Origin: an uncultured Eubacteriales bacterium
Lineage (GTDB): Bacteria > Bacillota > Clostridia > Peptostreptococcales > Anaerovoracaceae
Assembly: GCA_902779185.1 (NCBI GenBank)
Contig: CACZAM010000012.1
Span: forward strand, 1 to 48,322
Direction of reading: 5' to 3'
DNA length: 48,322 bases
Shown here: positions 42,573-48,322 of the stretch, one piece after another
Layout of the letters: each line of letters opens with the position of its first letter
Position numbering within the stretch: position 1 is the first letter of the stretch
Notes under the pieces: generated by a model
Told to the model about the DNA's origin: nothing
Database searches by the model: none
What the model saw: only the letters and a program-made list of their open reading frames with translations
Program-made: the position numbers and the translations under genes

Positions 42573-44840
42573 ATGAAGCTGAAGAAAAGGATGTTTTCCG
42601 TTCTTCTGGTACTGGCAGTAATGGTCACATTCATGCCGGCAGCTACTCTGAGTGCAGATGCTGCAAGCAAAAAGACCAGCAACAAAGTATATACAGTCAG
42701 TTCAGAAAAGAACGAAATCGGTGACAACACAAAATATACGTATAATAAAAAGGGATTTGTCACCAAAGCTGTTTCAAAGTATACGACTAAGGACTCACAC
42801 AGTGACACTGTGGAAACTGTCACAACTACGTATAAGTACAACAAGAAGAACAGGATCACTAAAAAGACAACGACCGATGTCGAAAAGGTGACTACCTACA
42901 AGACAAACAGAACAACAGGCAAGTCCACTGGGCAGAGCCTCGGCACTGTAACAACAACTACCAAAGACGTAACGGCTTATACATATAAGAATGGCCGTGC
43001 GACAAAGGCAGTCACAACTTCAACTACGGTCAAATCCGGAAGCATGAAGGAAGAAAACGTTTCGCTCCACCTTGGGGATTTTACGGAGCTCAGCAACGGA
43101 AAATTCATTGCAGGCTTTAACCACAGAAATGCGGATGGATCCAAAATTGACGAGGACACATCGGCAAACGCATATTACTACACAGGTAATATCAAGGCTG
43201 CTGAGTATAAAGGAACCACAACAATCACATATAAGGATAACGGAGATGGAACATATACCGTGACAGAGAATTATGTTTCCGACTCTTCAAATTTCACAGA
43301 AACACCGAAAGAGACTTATTACAAGCTTGATGACAACGGAAAATATGTAGTCTGCAATAATGAGGAAGAGTCGGCCTTTTCAATAAAGGAATCTGTTGAA
43401 GTTGCTGTAAATGCAAACGGCACCAGTAGAAGCTACAACAATACACAAACAGATGTGATTACCGATCAGACCGTTACAACAACTGTTTTCAAGTATGATA
43501 AAAAGAAAAGAGTAAAACAGGCAAATATTACTACAGTAAAGACTGAGGCTACTGAAACGGCAAAGACAGATAGCAGTACAGAAACATACAAGGATTCAGA
43601 TGAAGATTATGATGAGGATACTGGTGAATCTAAGACTGTTGAAGGTACAACTACAAGCAAAGAGTCCTCATCGTGTACATCAAGCGAGTCAGCTACAGAA
43701 ACGACTTCTCAGGTCGAAAAGTACACATATGATAAGAAGAACCGCAAGACCAAGAAAGTCGTTACCGATAATGGTGTGATGAACAGAGTTGAAACTAATG
43801 TTGACGGAAGAAGAGACTCTACTGAAGAGACTCAGCGTGTCTACAAGGACGGCACTAAGTCATCATACAAAGAGACAAGCACTTACAGCGGGGATGCTGA
43901 TACAACCACTACTGTATACGCAAACGGAACCAGAACAACAACTACGACCTATAACCCGTATACAAGTACTCGTGTTGTGAGCGATACCTACAGAAGCGGA
44001 AGATCGAGTAATTCTGAAACTAAAACCGACTATACATACTTCAATAATGGCGGCAGTATGATAAAAACTGTCGAAAAAGAAGACACAAAGTATAAGGATG
44101 GCACAACAGACTTTACGAATAATGAATACACCAGATACGAGTATGATAAAACCGGCGACAAGTACTCTTATACATCGTCTTATACTGATACATACACTCC
44201 GAAAGAAGGGACTCCTTCGGTTACTAAGACAACATACTCTTGCTACAATGATGGAACAGGTGAGAAGGAATACTATTACAAGACCCAGTATAATGACGAA
44301 GAAGCAGTAGAGTATACTAATGATGATGCTCTGAGGAAGACTGCTGAAGCCGCAAACGATGCCCTTCTCAAATATGGTACGCCTTATACAGAGACAAAGA
44401 GTAAAGCAATAAAGGCTAAGCCAAGCAAAGAAACAACGAATTACAAGTATGACAAGCAGGGCAACCTGAAGTCCGCTAAGACAAGTGAAACAAGGTCTAA
44501 GATTGAGACTCTCCGTAACGAGACATACGGAAATGCTGTCTATCAGTTCGATTCAAGCAACGAACTTGAAGAAGTAGAGACTGTTGTGAGCCATACTTAT
44601 AAAAGCAACAGAACAAATGAGAATACAGTAAAGGACGGATCGAACAGAGTTAAATCCGCGATGTCTGTAGAAACTCGTTCAGAGGATCGCGCAACTCCTA
44701 GCTATTACGCAATCGACGGACGTGTTACATACACACTCAAGTCAAAGACTATTGCTAAGAAGTCAGTTCGCGAAGACGTAGAACTCCAGCAGTGGATCAT
44801 CCAGAACCCTGGATGCGGAAGCGTAGCAGGACTGTTCTAA
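42573..44840 (+). CDS. Secreted Thr/Lys-rich protein with YD-like repeats
   Basis: The 755-residue protein follows a strong TTGGAGG site. A signal peptide covers about 1-32, ending ADA. The rest is dominated by Thr, Lys, Ser and Tyr. Short units such as YKYNKKNRITKK, FKYDKKKRVKQ, YTYDKKNRKTKK and YKYDKQGNLKSA recur, resembling the YD repeats of Rhs/teneurin-type proteins but without an Rhs core or toxin end. No sortase motif or membrane anchor is seen; it ends in PGCGSVAGLF. The codon third positions are more A/T-rich than in neighbours, either transfer or Thr/Lys bias. Possible adhesin or wall-associated protein. Confidence 0.7.
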   Translation: MKLKKRMFSVLLVLAVMVTFMPAATLSADAASKKTSNKVYTVSSEKNEIGDNTKYTYNKKGFVTKAVSKYTTKDSHSDTVETVTTTYKYNKKNRITKKTTTDVEKVTTYKTNRTTGKSTGQSLGTVTTTTKDVTAYTYKNGRATKAVTTSTTVKSGSMKEENVSLHLGDFTELSNGKFIAGFNHRNADGSKIDEDTSANAYYYTGNIKAAEYKGTTTITYKDNGDGTYTVTENYVSDSSNFTETPKETYYKLDDNGKYVVCNNEEESAFSIKESVEVAVNANGTSRSYNNTQTDVITDQTVTTTVFKYDKKKRVKQANITTVKTEATETAKTDSSTETYKDSDEDYDEDTGESKTVEGTTTSKESSSCTSSESATETTSQVEKYTYDKKNRKTKKVVTDNGVMNRVETNVDGRRDSTEETQRVYKDGTKSSYKETSTYSGDADTTTTVYANGTRTTTTTYNPYTSTRVVSDTYRSGRSSNSETKTDYTYFNNGGSMIKTVEKEDTKYKDGTTDFTNNEYTRYEYDKTGDKYSYTSSYTDTYTPKEGTPSVTKTTYSCYNDGTGEKEYYYKTQYNDEEAVEYTNDDALRKTAEAANDALLKYGTPYTETKSKAIKAKPSKETTNYKYDKQGNLKSAKTSETRSKIETLRNETYGNAVYQFDSSNELEEVETVVSHTYKSNRTNENTVKDGSNRVKSAMSVETRSEDRATPSYYAIDGRVTYTLKSKTIAKKSVREDVELQQWIIQNPGCGSVAGLF

Positions 44841-44891
44841 GGCGATGCGTTCCTGAGGGGATTGCAGATAAAGCAATATGATCAAAATGAA

Positions 44892-44920
44892 GGAGGCAGC
44901 ACTTTCAGAGTGCTGCCTCC
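44892..44920 (+). terminator. Perfect 12-bp hairpin after the repeat-protein gene
   Basis: GGAGGCAGCACT (44892-44903) pairs with AGTGCTGCCTCC (44909-44920) over a TTCAG loop. There is no T-run after it, so it is either a weak terminator or a 3' stabiliser. Confidence 0.6.
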
Positions 44921-44963
44921 GGTGAGACTGTGAGAAAAAGTCTGTAAATGTTAACTGAGACAG

Positions 44964-44998
44964 CCTCCTATGGTAGCATAAGAATGTACCATAGGAGG
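44964..44998 (+). promoter_or_regulatory. 12-bp hairpin that buries the ribosome site of the DUF2188 stub
   Basis: CCTCCTATGGTA (44964-44975) pairs perfectly with TACCATAGGAGG (44987-44998), loop of 11 nt. The right arm contains AGGAGG, the ribosome site for the ATG at 45006, and is followed by TTTTGTT. In the folded RNA translation would be blocked; the T-rich tail also allows reading it as an attenuator. Confidence 0.6.
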
Positions 44999-45005
44999 TT
45001 TTGTT

Positions 45006-45042
45006 ATGGCACGCAAGAAAAAAGATGTATACCATGTAGGTC
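45006..45042 (+). pseudogene. DUF2188 gene, 5' stub cut by IS66
   Basis: The ATG at 45006 after AGGAGG encodes MARKKKDVYHVG before the IS66 left end; reading on into the element reaches a stop within a few codons (RKW, then TAA). The M-x-RKKKDVYHV start is that of DUF2188 small proteins, which normally run about 75-80 residues. The rest of the gene is not found on the other side of the element, so this is a remnant. Confidence 0.65.
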
Positions 45043-45066
45043 GTAAGTGGTAAACCAGTAGTGTGA
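45043..45066 (+). repeat. IS66 left terminal inverted repeat
   Basis: GTAAGTGGTAAACCA is identical to the complement of the right end; the next eight positions match at five, giving 20 of 23. A small palindrome GTGTGATTCACAC follows at about 45061-45073. Confidence 0.85.
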
Positions 45067-45082
45067 TTCACACGAGCTTTCG

Positions 45083-45129
45083 AAGTTGGGATAATACTTG
45101 AGTAACAGTTTTTCAAGTTTTCCCAAGTT
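45083..45129 (+). other. Imperfect hairpin upstream of tnpA
   Basis: AAGTTGGGATAATACTTGA (from 45083) pairs imperfectly with TCAAGTTTTCCCAAGTT (45113-45129) around a T-rich loop. It lies between the IS end and tnpA and may shield the transposase genes from outside transcription. Confidence 0.4.
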
Positions 45130-45146
45130 GTAAAGGATGTTCACAA

Positions 45147-45482
45147 GTGGACACACGTTTAGCAGCACAGCAGATCAGACTGACTGAATGGGCCGGAATA
45201 ATACATGCCCGCAACGAAAGCGGCCAGACTGTAAAGGAATTCTGCCGTCAAAACGAAATCACAGAGACGCAATACTTCTACTGGCTCAGAAGAGTGAGAG
45301 CGGCTGCGCTCCAGGAGCATGCTTCGAGTTTTGCTGAGCTCCCGGCTCCTGCGAATTCTCCAGCTCCTTCGCCTGGTGGCACCGATGTCATCATCGAAAT
45401 TGGCAGAGCCAGAGTCAGAGTCAGTAATGCGTGCAGCCGAGACACCCTGTCAATGGTGATGGAGGTGCTTGGCAATGCTTAA
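45147..45482 (+). CDS. tnpA: IS66 accessory protein TnpA
   Basis: The 111-residue protein starts at GTG 45147 with AAAGGA upstream. A helix-turn-helix-like N-terminal part has VKEFCRQNEITETQYFYW, the usual IS66 OrfA pattern, then a Ser/Ala/Pro linker and a short beta region. It is intact. Its role in IS66 transposition is needed but poorly defined. It overlaps tnpB by 8 nt. Confidence 0.88.
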   Translation: MDTRLAAQQIRLTEWAGIIHARNESGQTVKEFCRQNEITETQYFYWLRRVRAAALQEHASSFAELPAPANSPAPSPGGTDVIIEIGRARVRVSNACSRDTLSMVMEVLGNA

Positions 45483-45834
45483 TGACGCAACGGGCTTCAG
45501 GCATGTATATATAGCATGCGGCTATACAGATCTCAAGATGGGCATTGATGGACTTGCAGGTAAGATACAGCAGGAATTTCAGATGGACCCGTTCGAGGAA
45601 GGAAATCTGTTCCTGTTCTGCGGACGCAGAACAGACCTGATAAAAGCACTGCTTTATGAGGGAGACGGATTTCTTCTGCTCTACAAGCGCCTTGCAGACG
45701 GAAGGTTCCGCTGGCCGCGAAGTGTGACCGAGGTAAGGGACATAACGCCGGAGCAGTACAGATGGCTCATGGACGGTCTGGAAGTACTGCAGGAAAAGCG
45801 TATACGTAATGTGCGGCCGACTCATGCAGTGTAG
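45475..45834 (+). CDS. tnpB: IS66 accessory protein TnpB
   Basis: The 119-residue protein starts at the ATG 45475, with GGAGG 9 nt upstream inside tnpA. CGYTDLKMGIDGLAG, then LFLFCGRRTDLIKALLYEGDGF and RFRWPR, are the hallmarks of the IS66 Orf2 family. It appears intact and full length. A terminator-like stem (GGCTGGAAG with CTTCAGCC) and T-run lie between it and tnpC. Confidence 0.92.
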   Translation: MLNDATGFRHVYIACGYTDLKMGIDGLAGKIQQEFQMDPFEEGNLFLFCGRRTDLIKALLYEGDGFLLLYKRLADGRFRWPRSVTEVRDITPEQYRWLMDGLEVLQEKRIRNVRPTHAV

Positions 45835-45932
45835 ATTTTTGGAGGTGACAAGACGGCTGGAAGCATTGAAAATACTTAACTTCAGCCAACAAAAAGCTTT
45901 TTTTGTCCTTGCATAAATGGTAAAATTAAGCT

Positions 45933-47223
45933 ATGGAAAGCAAGGCTCTGAATGCGGAACAACTCAATAATATTCCACACGATGTGATGATCTAGATGTA
46001 TCTTCAGCAGGCTGATGCATACAAGACTCTGATGGATCAGAACAGCCAGCTGATGAAGCAGGATGCAGAGCTCATCAGGAAGGTCGGGACTCTTGAGGAG
46101 AATATAGCTGTATTGAACTACAGACTGTTCGGACGCAAGACCGAGAGAGTCAAAGACATGCCGAACAGCGATCAGATGAAGTTCAACTTCGACCTCGATG
46201 ACCCGCTTGCTTTCAACGAAGCAGAGGCGCTTGTCGAGGATGGCATCCCGGAAGAGCCGGAGATCGAGACCGTCATCATCCGCAGGAAGAAGACCAAAGG
46301 CAAGCGCAAAGAGGATCTTTCTCATGTAGATGAAGTCACAGAGGATATGCATGAGCTGTCCGAGGAGGAGCTGGCAAAGCTCTTTCCTCATGGATATGAC
46401 CGGTTGCCTGATGAAGTCTATTCGGACATCGAATAACAGAGAGCGAAGTTCATCAGGCATGATCACCACATAGCTGTATATGCCGGCAAGCATGGTGAAG
46501 TCGTTGTCAAGGCACCAAGACCTAAAAGACTTCAAGGGCATCCTGGTGACAGACGGATACCAGGTATACCACAAGGTGGCAAAGGAGCGGCCCGATGAAC
46601 TGAAGGTGGCCGGCTGCTGGGAGCATGCGAAGCGGAAATTCGCAGAGCTTGTAAAGAGCCTGAAAGGCAAGTCGCTCACCGGCAGCGTTGCGGCGGAAGC
46701 AGTCAAGCGGATCACCGCCATATACCATGTGGACAACATGGGCAGGAATATGTCTGATGCAGAGCGGCTTGAACACAGGCAGAAAAACGTGAAGCCACTG
46801 GTAGATGCATATTTTGACTGGCTTGGTAATATTGAGACCGCATCATTGGATAAGAGCGGGCATCTTTACGGTGCGATCATGTATTCTCTGAACCAGGAGC
46901 AGTACCTGAGAGTGTTCCTTGATGAACCGATCGTTCCGATGACCAACAACGACGCAGAGCAGAGCATAAGAAAGTTCTGTGTTGGGAAACACAGCTGGCA
47001 TATTATCTCAACAAAAAAGGGCGCTCAGTCCAGTGCCGTACTGTACAGCATTGCTGAGACCGCCCGTGCGAACGGACTCAAACCGTTTGAATACTGTCAA
47101 TATCTGCTGGAGCAGATCCTAGAACATGATGAGGATCCGCCGGAGGAATATCTGGACGACCTGATGCCGTGGTCAGACAAGATCCCGGAATACTGCAGAA
47201 AGACAGAGTTCAAATACGAGTAA
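45933..47223 (+). pseudogene. tnpC: IS66 transposase TnpC, broken
   Basis: The reading frame starts MESKALNAEQ at 45933. An in-frame TAG at 45993-45995 and a TAA at 46434-46436 (in YSDIE-stop-QRAKF, normally Tyr) interrupt it. After AVYAGKHGEVVVKAP the sequence jumps, in another frame, to DLKDFKGILVTDGYQVYH near 46510-46570, so the central part with the zinc-binding and first catalytic region is deleted. The C-terminal 247-codon open stretch (46480-47223) keeps VTDGYQVYH, NNDAEQSIRKFCVGKHSW and the usual tail. The complete family protein is about 500-540 residues. Inactive by inspection. Confidence 0.9.
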
Positions 47224-47260
47224 GAGTCGTAAGCCTAAGCAGCCTACGGCTCATATTTTT
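47224..47260 (+). terminator. Terminator after tnpC
   Basis: GAGTCGTAAGC (47224-47234) pairs with GCCTACGGCTC (47242-47252) with two wobbles, followed by ATATTTTT. Confidence 0.6.
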
Positions 47261-47264
47261 AGGA

Positions 47265-47288
47265 CCACACGTGTGGTTTACCACTTAC
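47265..47288 (-). repeat. IS66 right terminal inverted repeat
   Basis: Ends in GGTTTACCACTTAC, the complement of the left end. A perfect palindrome CCACACGTGTGG (47265-47276) makes up its inner half, where the left end differs. Confidence 0.85.
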
Positions 47289-47302
47289 GGCTTTTTTTTA
47301 GG

Positions 47303-47530
47303 CAACAACTGACAAGCTCAAGCGAAGCATTTCTCGACGTAGCCAGCCCACGCATTGCCGTGATACAGTGCGGCCGAAACAATTTCTGCAGGCATCCTCA
47401 CAAACAGACACTTGAACGTCTGGAAGCTCGCGGCATCAGGACGTTCCGTAACGATCTTTCAGGCGCAGTAAGCATCGACATACACGCAAGCAGGATCGCT
47501 ATGGATCTATATAAAAAAAGAAAGCGCTAA
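47303..47530 (+). pseudogene. C-terminal fragment of a ComEC/Rec2-type metallo-beta-lactamase protein
   Basis: The open frame to the TAA at 47528-47530 encodes about 73 residues: TSSSEAFLDVASPRIAVI, GRNNFCRHPHKQTLERLEARG, then TFRNDLSGAVSIDI. This matches the last strands of the beta-lactamase domain at the end of ComEC or of stand-alone secreted relatives, where it normally follows an HHGS motif. That motif and everything before it are missing. The open frame before it is IS66 end sequence. It was probably truncated when the IS66 flank was rearranged. Confidence 0.7.
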
Positions 47531-47557
47531 ATCCTGAACAATTTGGGCACATTCTTA

Positions 47558-47566
47558 TGATACAAT
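47558..47566 (+). promoter_or_regulatory. Extended -10 (TGATACAAT) of the LRR surface-protein gene
   Basis: TGATACAAT at 47558-47566 is identical to the element at 42510. The start would be near 47573, leaving a leader of about 95 nt. No clear -35. Confidence 0.45.
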
Positions 47567-47668
47567 TTATGGAACAAACAATACTGAATTGATTATCAGA
47601 GACAGATATGAAAAAGCGGCAATATATCTGGTTGCCGTAATAATCTTGAATACTAGGAGGAAAAAGAT

Positions 47669-48322
47669 ATGAATCCTATAGCACGCGCGTCATTGAACCA
47701 CATTTTGAAACCGGTGATTATAATTATGGCAGTAATGCTTTGCATTGCGGGATCCACACAGAACGCTTCTGCAAAGGCCACTGAATACACATATGAGGAT
47801 TTCTCATATATCATCGATACCGGCGCGATAGAGATCACAGCGTATAATGGAAATTCGGCCAATGTTGAGATACCTTCCACAATAGATCATGACGGAACTT
47901 CATACAAAGTCAGATCGATCGGACGTTCGGCATTTGCCGGTAACGAAAAACTGGAAACAATAGTTATTTCTGAAAATATAGCTGAGATAGGAGATCTGGC
48001 TTTTAAAGACTGCGTCAATCTAAGCTCAGTTACTGTGAACGGAACGATAGATAGAGTCTCTAATGGCGGGCTAAACAATCCATTTGTAAATGCAGGTTCG
48101 AACTCGGATTCACTTACGGTAGAATTCGGCAGCGGTGTTAAGACGATAGCCAGAAACATGTTCAATACCAACGCGAAATATGACAGCGGGAATGGACGCT
48201 ATGTGCATGTAACGAAAGTTACAATAGCTGACAGTGTGACAGTGGTAGGGGATTCAGCATTTTCAGGATGCTATGATCTTAAGGATGTGTCCTGGGGAAG
48301 CGGACTTACCGCTATCGGACGC
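47669..48322 (+). CDS. BspA-like leucine-rich-repeat surface protein, 5' part
   Basis: The frame is open from ATG 47669, with AGGAGG upstream, to the window end (218 codons, no stop), so the gene is cut by the window edge. A signal peptide covers about 1-35 (hydrophobic IIIIMAVMLCIAG, ending ASA). Then come BspA/LRR_5 repeats: VRSIGRSAFAGNEKLETIVI, IAEIGDLAFKDCVNLSSVTV, VTVVGDSAFSGCYDLKDVSW. Each has the xxIGxxAFxxCxxLxxV pattern. Such proteins bind host proteins or cells in oral and gut bacteria. The anchor, if any, lies beyond the window. Confidence 0.88.
   Translation, partial: MNPIARASLNHILKPVIIIMAVMLCIAGSTQNASAKATEYTYEDFSYIIDTGAIEITAYNGNSANVEIPSTIDHDGTSYKVRSIGRSAFAGNEKLETIVISENIAEIGDLAFKDCVNLSSVTVNGTIDRVSNGGLNNPFVNAGSNSDSLTVEFGSGVKTIARNMFNTNAKYDSGNGRYVHVTKVTIADSVTVVGDSAFSGCYDLKDVSWGSGLTAIGR

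Larger units (their letters stand above)
45043..47288 (+). mobile_element. IS66-family insertion sequence, decayed
   Basis: The 2246-bp element has terminal inverted repeats starting GTAAGTGG, as expected for IS66, and the family's gene order tnpA, tnpB, tnpC. tnpC carries two premature stops and a frameshifting internal deletion, so the element cannot move on its own. The 8-bp target duplication typical of IS66 is absent: TGTAGGTC flanks the left end and GGCTTTTT the right. The flanks are fragments of two unrelated genes, which points to an adjacent deletion or recombination after insertion. Confidence 0.88.

Noticed and set aside
45461-45482. Programmed frameshift between tnpA and tnpB
   Set aside because: tnpB has its own GGAGG and ATG; the short overlap is the usual IS66 arrangement.
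45993-45995. Recoded TAG (amber read-through) in tnpC
   Set aside because: A second stop and a frameshifting deletion further on show simple gene decay.

Overview
The window looks like the chromosome of a low-to-mid GC Gram-positive anaerobe (Bacillota, Clostridia-like). The grounds are AGGAGG-type ribosome sites, TTGACx/TATAAT promoters, TagO and LCP proteins, TagF-type glycerophosphotransferases, L,D-transpeptidase and NlpC/P60 wall enzymes, and a BspA-like leucine-rich-repeat surface protein. The genus cannot be fixed from the sequence alone. No tRNA, rRNA or CRISPR array was seen.

Layout. (1) 1-379: no complete gene; two hairpins, GCCCCCA repeats at 29-bp spacing, and three perfect 21-bp direct repeats that sit on a candidate promoter. 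(2) 380-9824, plus strand: a tight six-gene operon with a double-headed TagF-like enzyme, two more TagF-like enzymes, an ATP-grasp ligase, a PaaK-like adenylate-forming ligase and a Wzx/MATE-like flippase. (3) 9864-12055, minus strand: a GT2 polyprenyl-phosphate glycosyltransferase followed by a second ATP-grasp ligase. (4) 12244-17503: a secreted SH3/cysteine peptidase, a GT-C-like membrane protein and a secreted L,D-transpeptidase with Fn3-like repeats, each with its own recognisable promoter. (5) 17604-19813: a third ATP-grasp ligase plus a second GT2 enzyme, paralogous to block 3. (6) 19810-24484: a small anchored protein, a G5-NlpC/P60 hydrolase, a polysaccharide deacetylase lipoprotein and a large GT-C-like membrane protein. 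(7) 24667-42414, plus strand: a long gene run with a small anchored protein, rfbB, wecE, tagO, an LCP transferase, an LDH/MDH-family dehydrogenase, MBOAT plus DHHW acetylation proteins, YfhO, MoxR, DUF58, a transglutaminase-less TgpA-like protein, an InlB-repeat lipoprotein and an acyltransferase-3. (8) 42573-48322: a secreted Thr-rich YD-like repeat protein, a DUF2188 gene stub cut by a decayed IS66 element (45043-47288), a C-terminal ComEC/metallo-beta-lactamase fragment, and the 5' part of a BspA-like surface protein that runs off the window.

Taken together this is a cell-surface polymer locus. TagO would start a lipid-linked chain, RfbB/WecE would supply a 4-amino-4,6-dideoxyhexose, the TagF-like enzymes would add polyol-phosphate units, the flippase would export, LCP would attach the polymer to peptidoglycan, GT2 plus GT-C/YfhO proteins would add side sugars outside the membrane, and MBOAT/DHHW and acyltransferase-3 would O-acylate. 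The least explained part is the set of three ATP-grasp paralogues, one next to an adenylate-forming ligase and two paired with GT2 genes. They suggest an amide-type decoration of the polymer or its precursor; this is inference. Broken mobile DNA on the right and repeat-rich DNA on the left bracket the locus.
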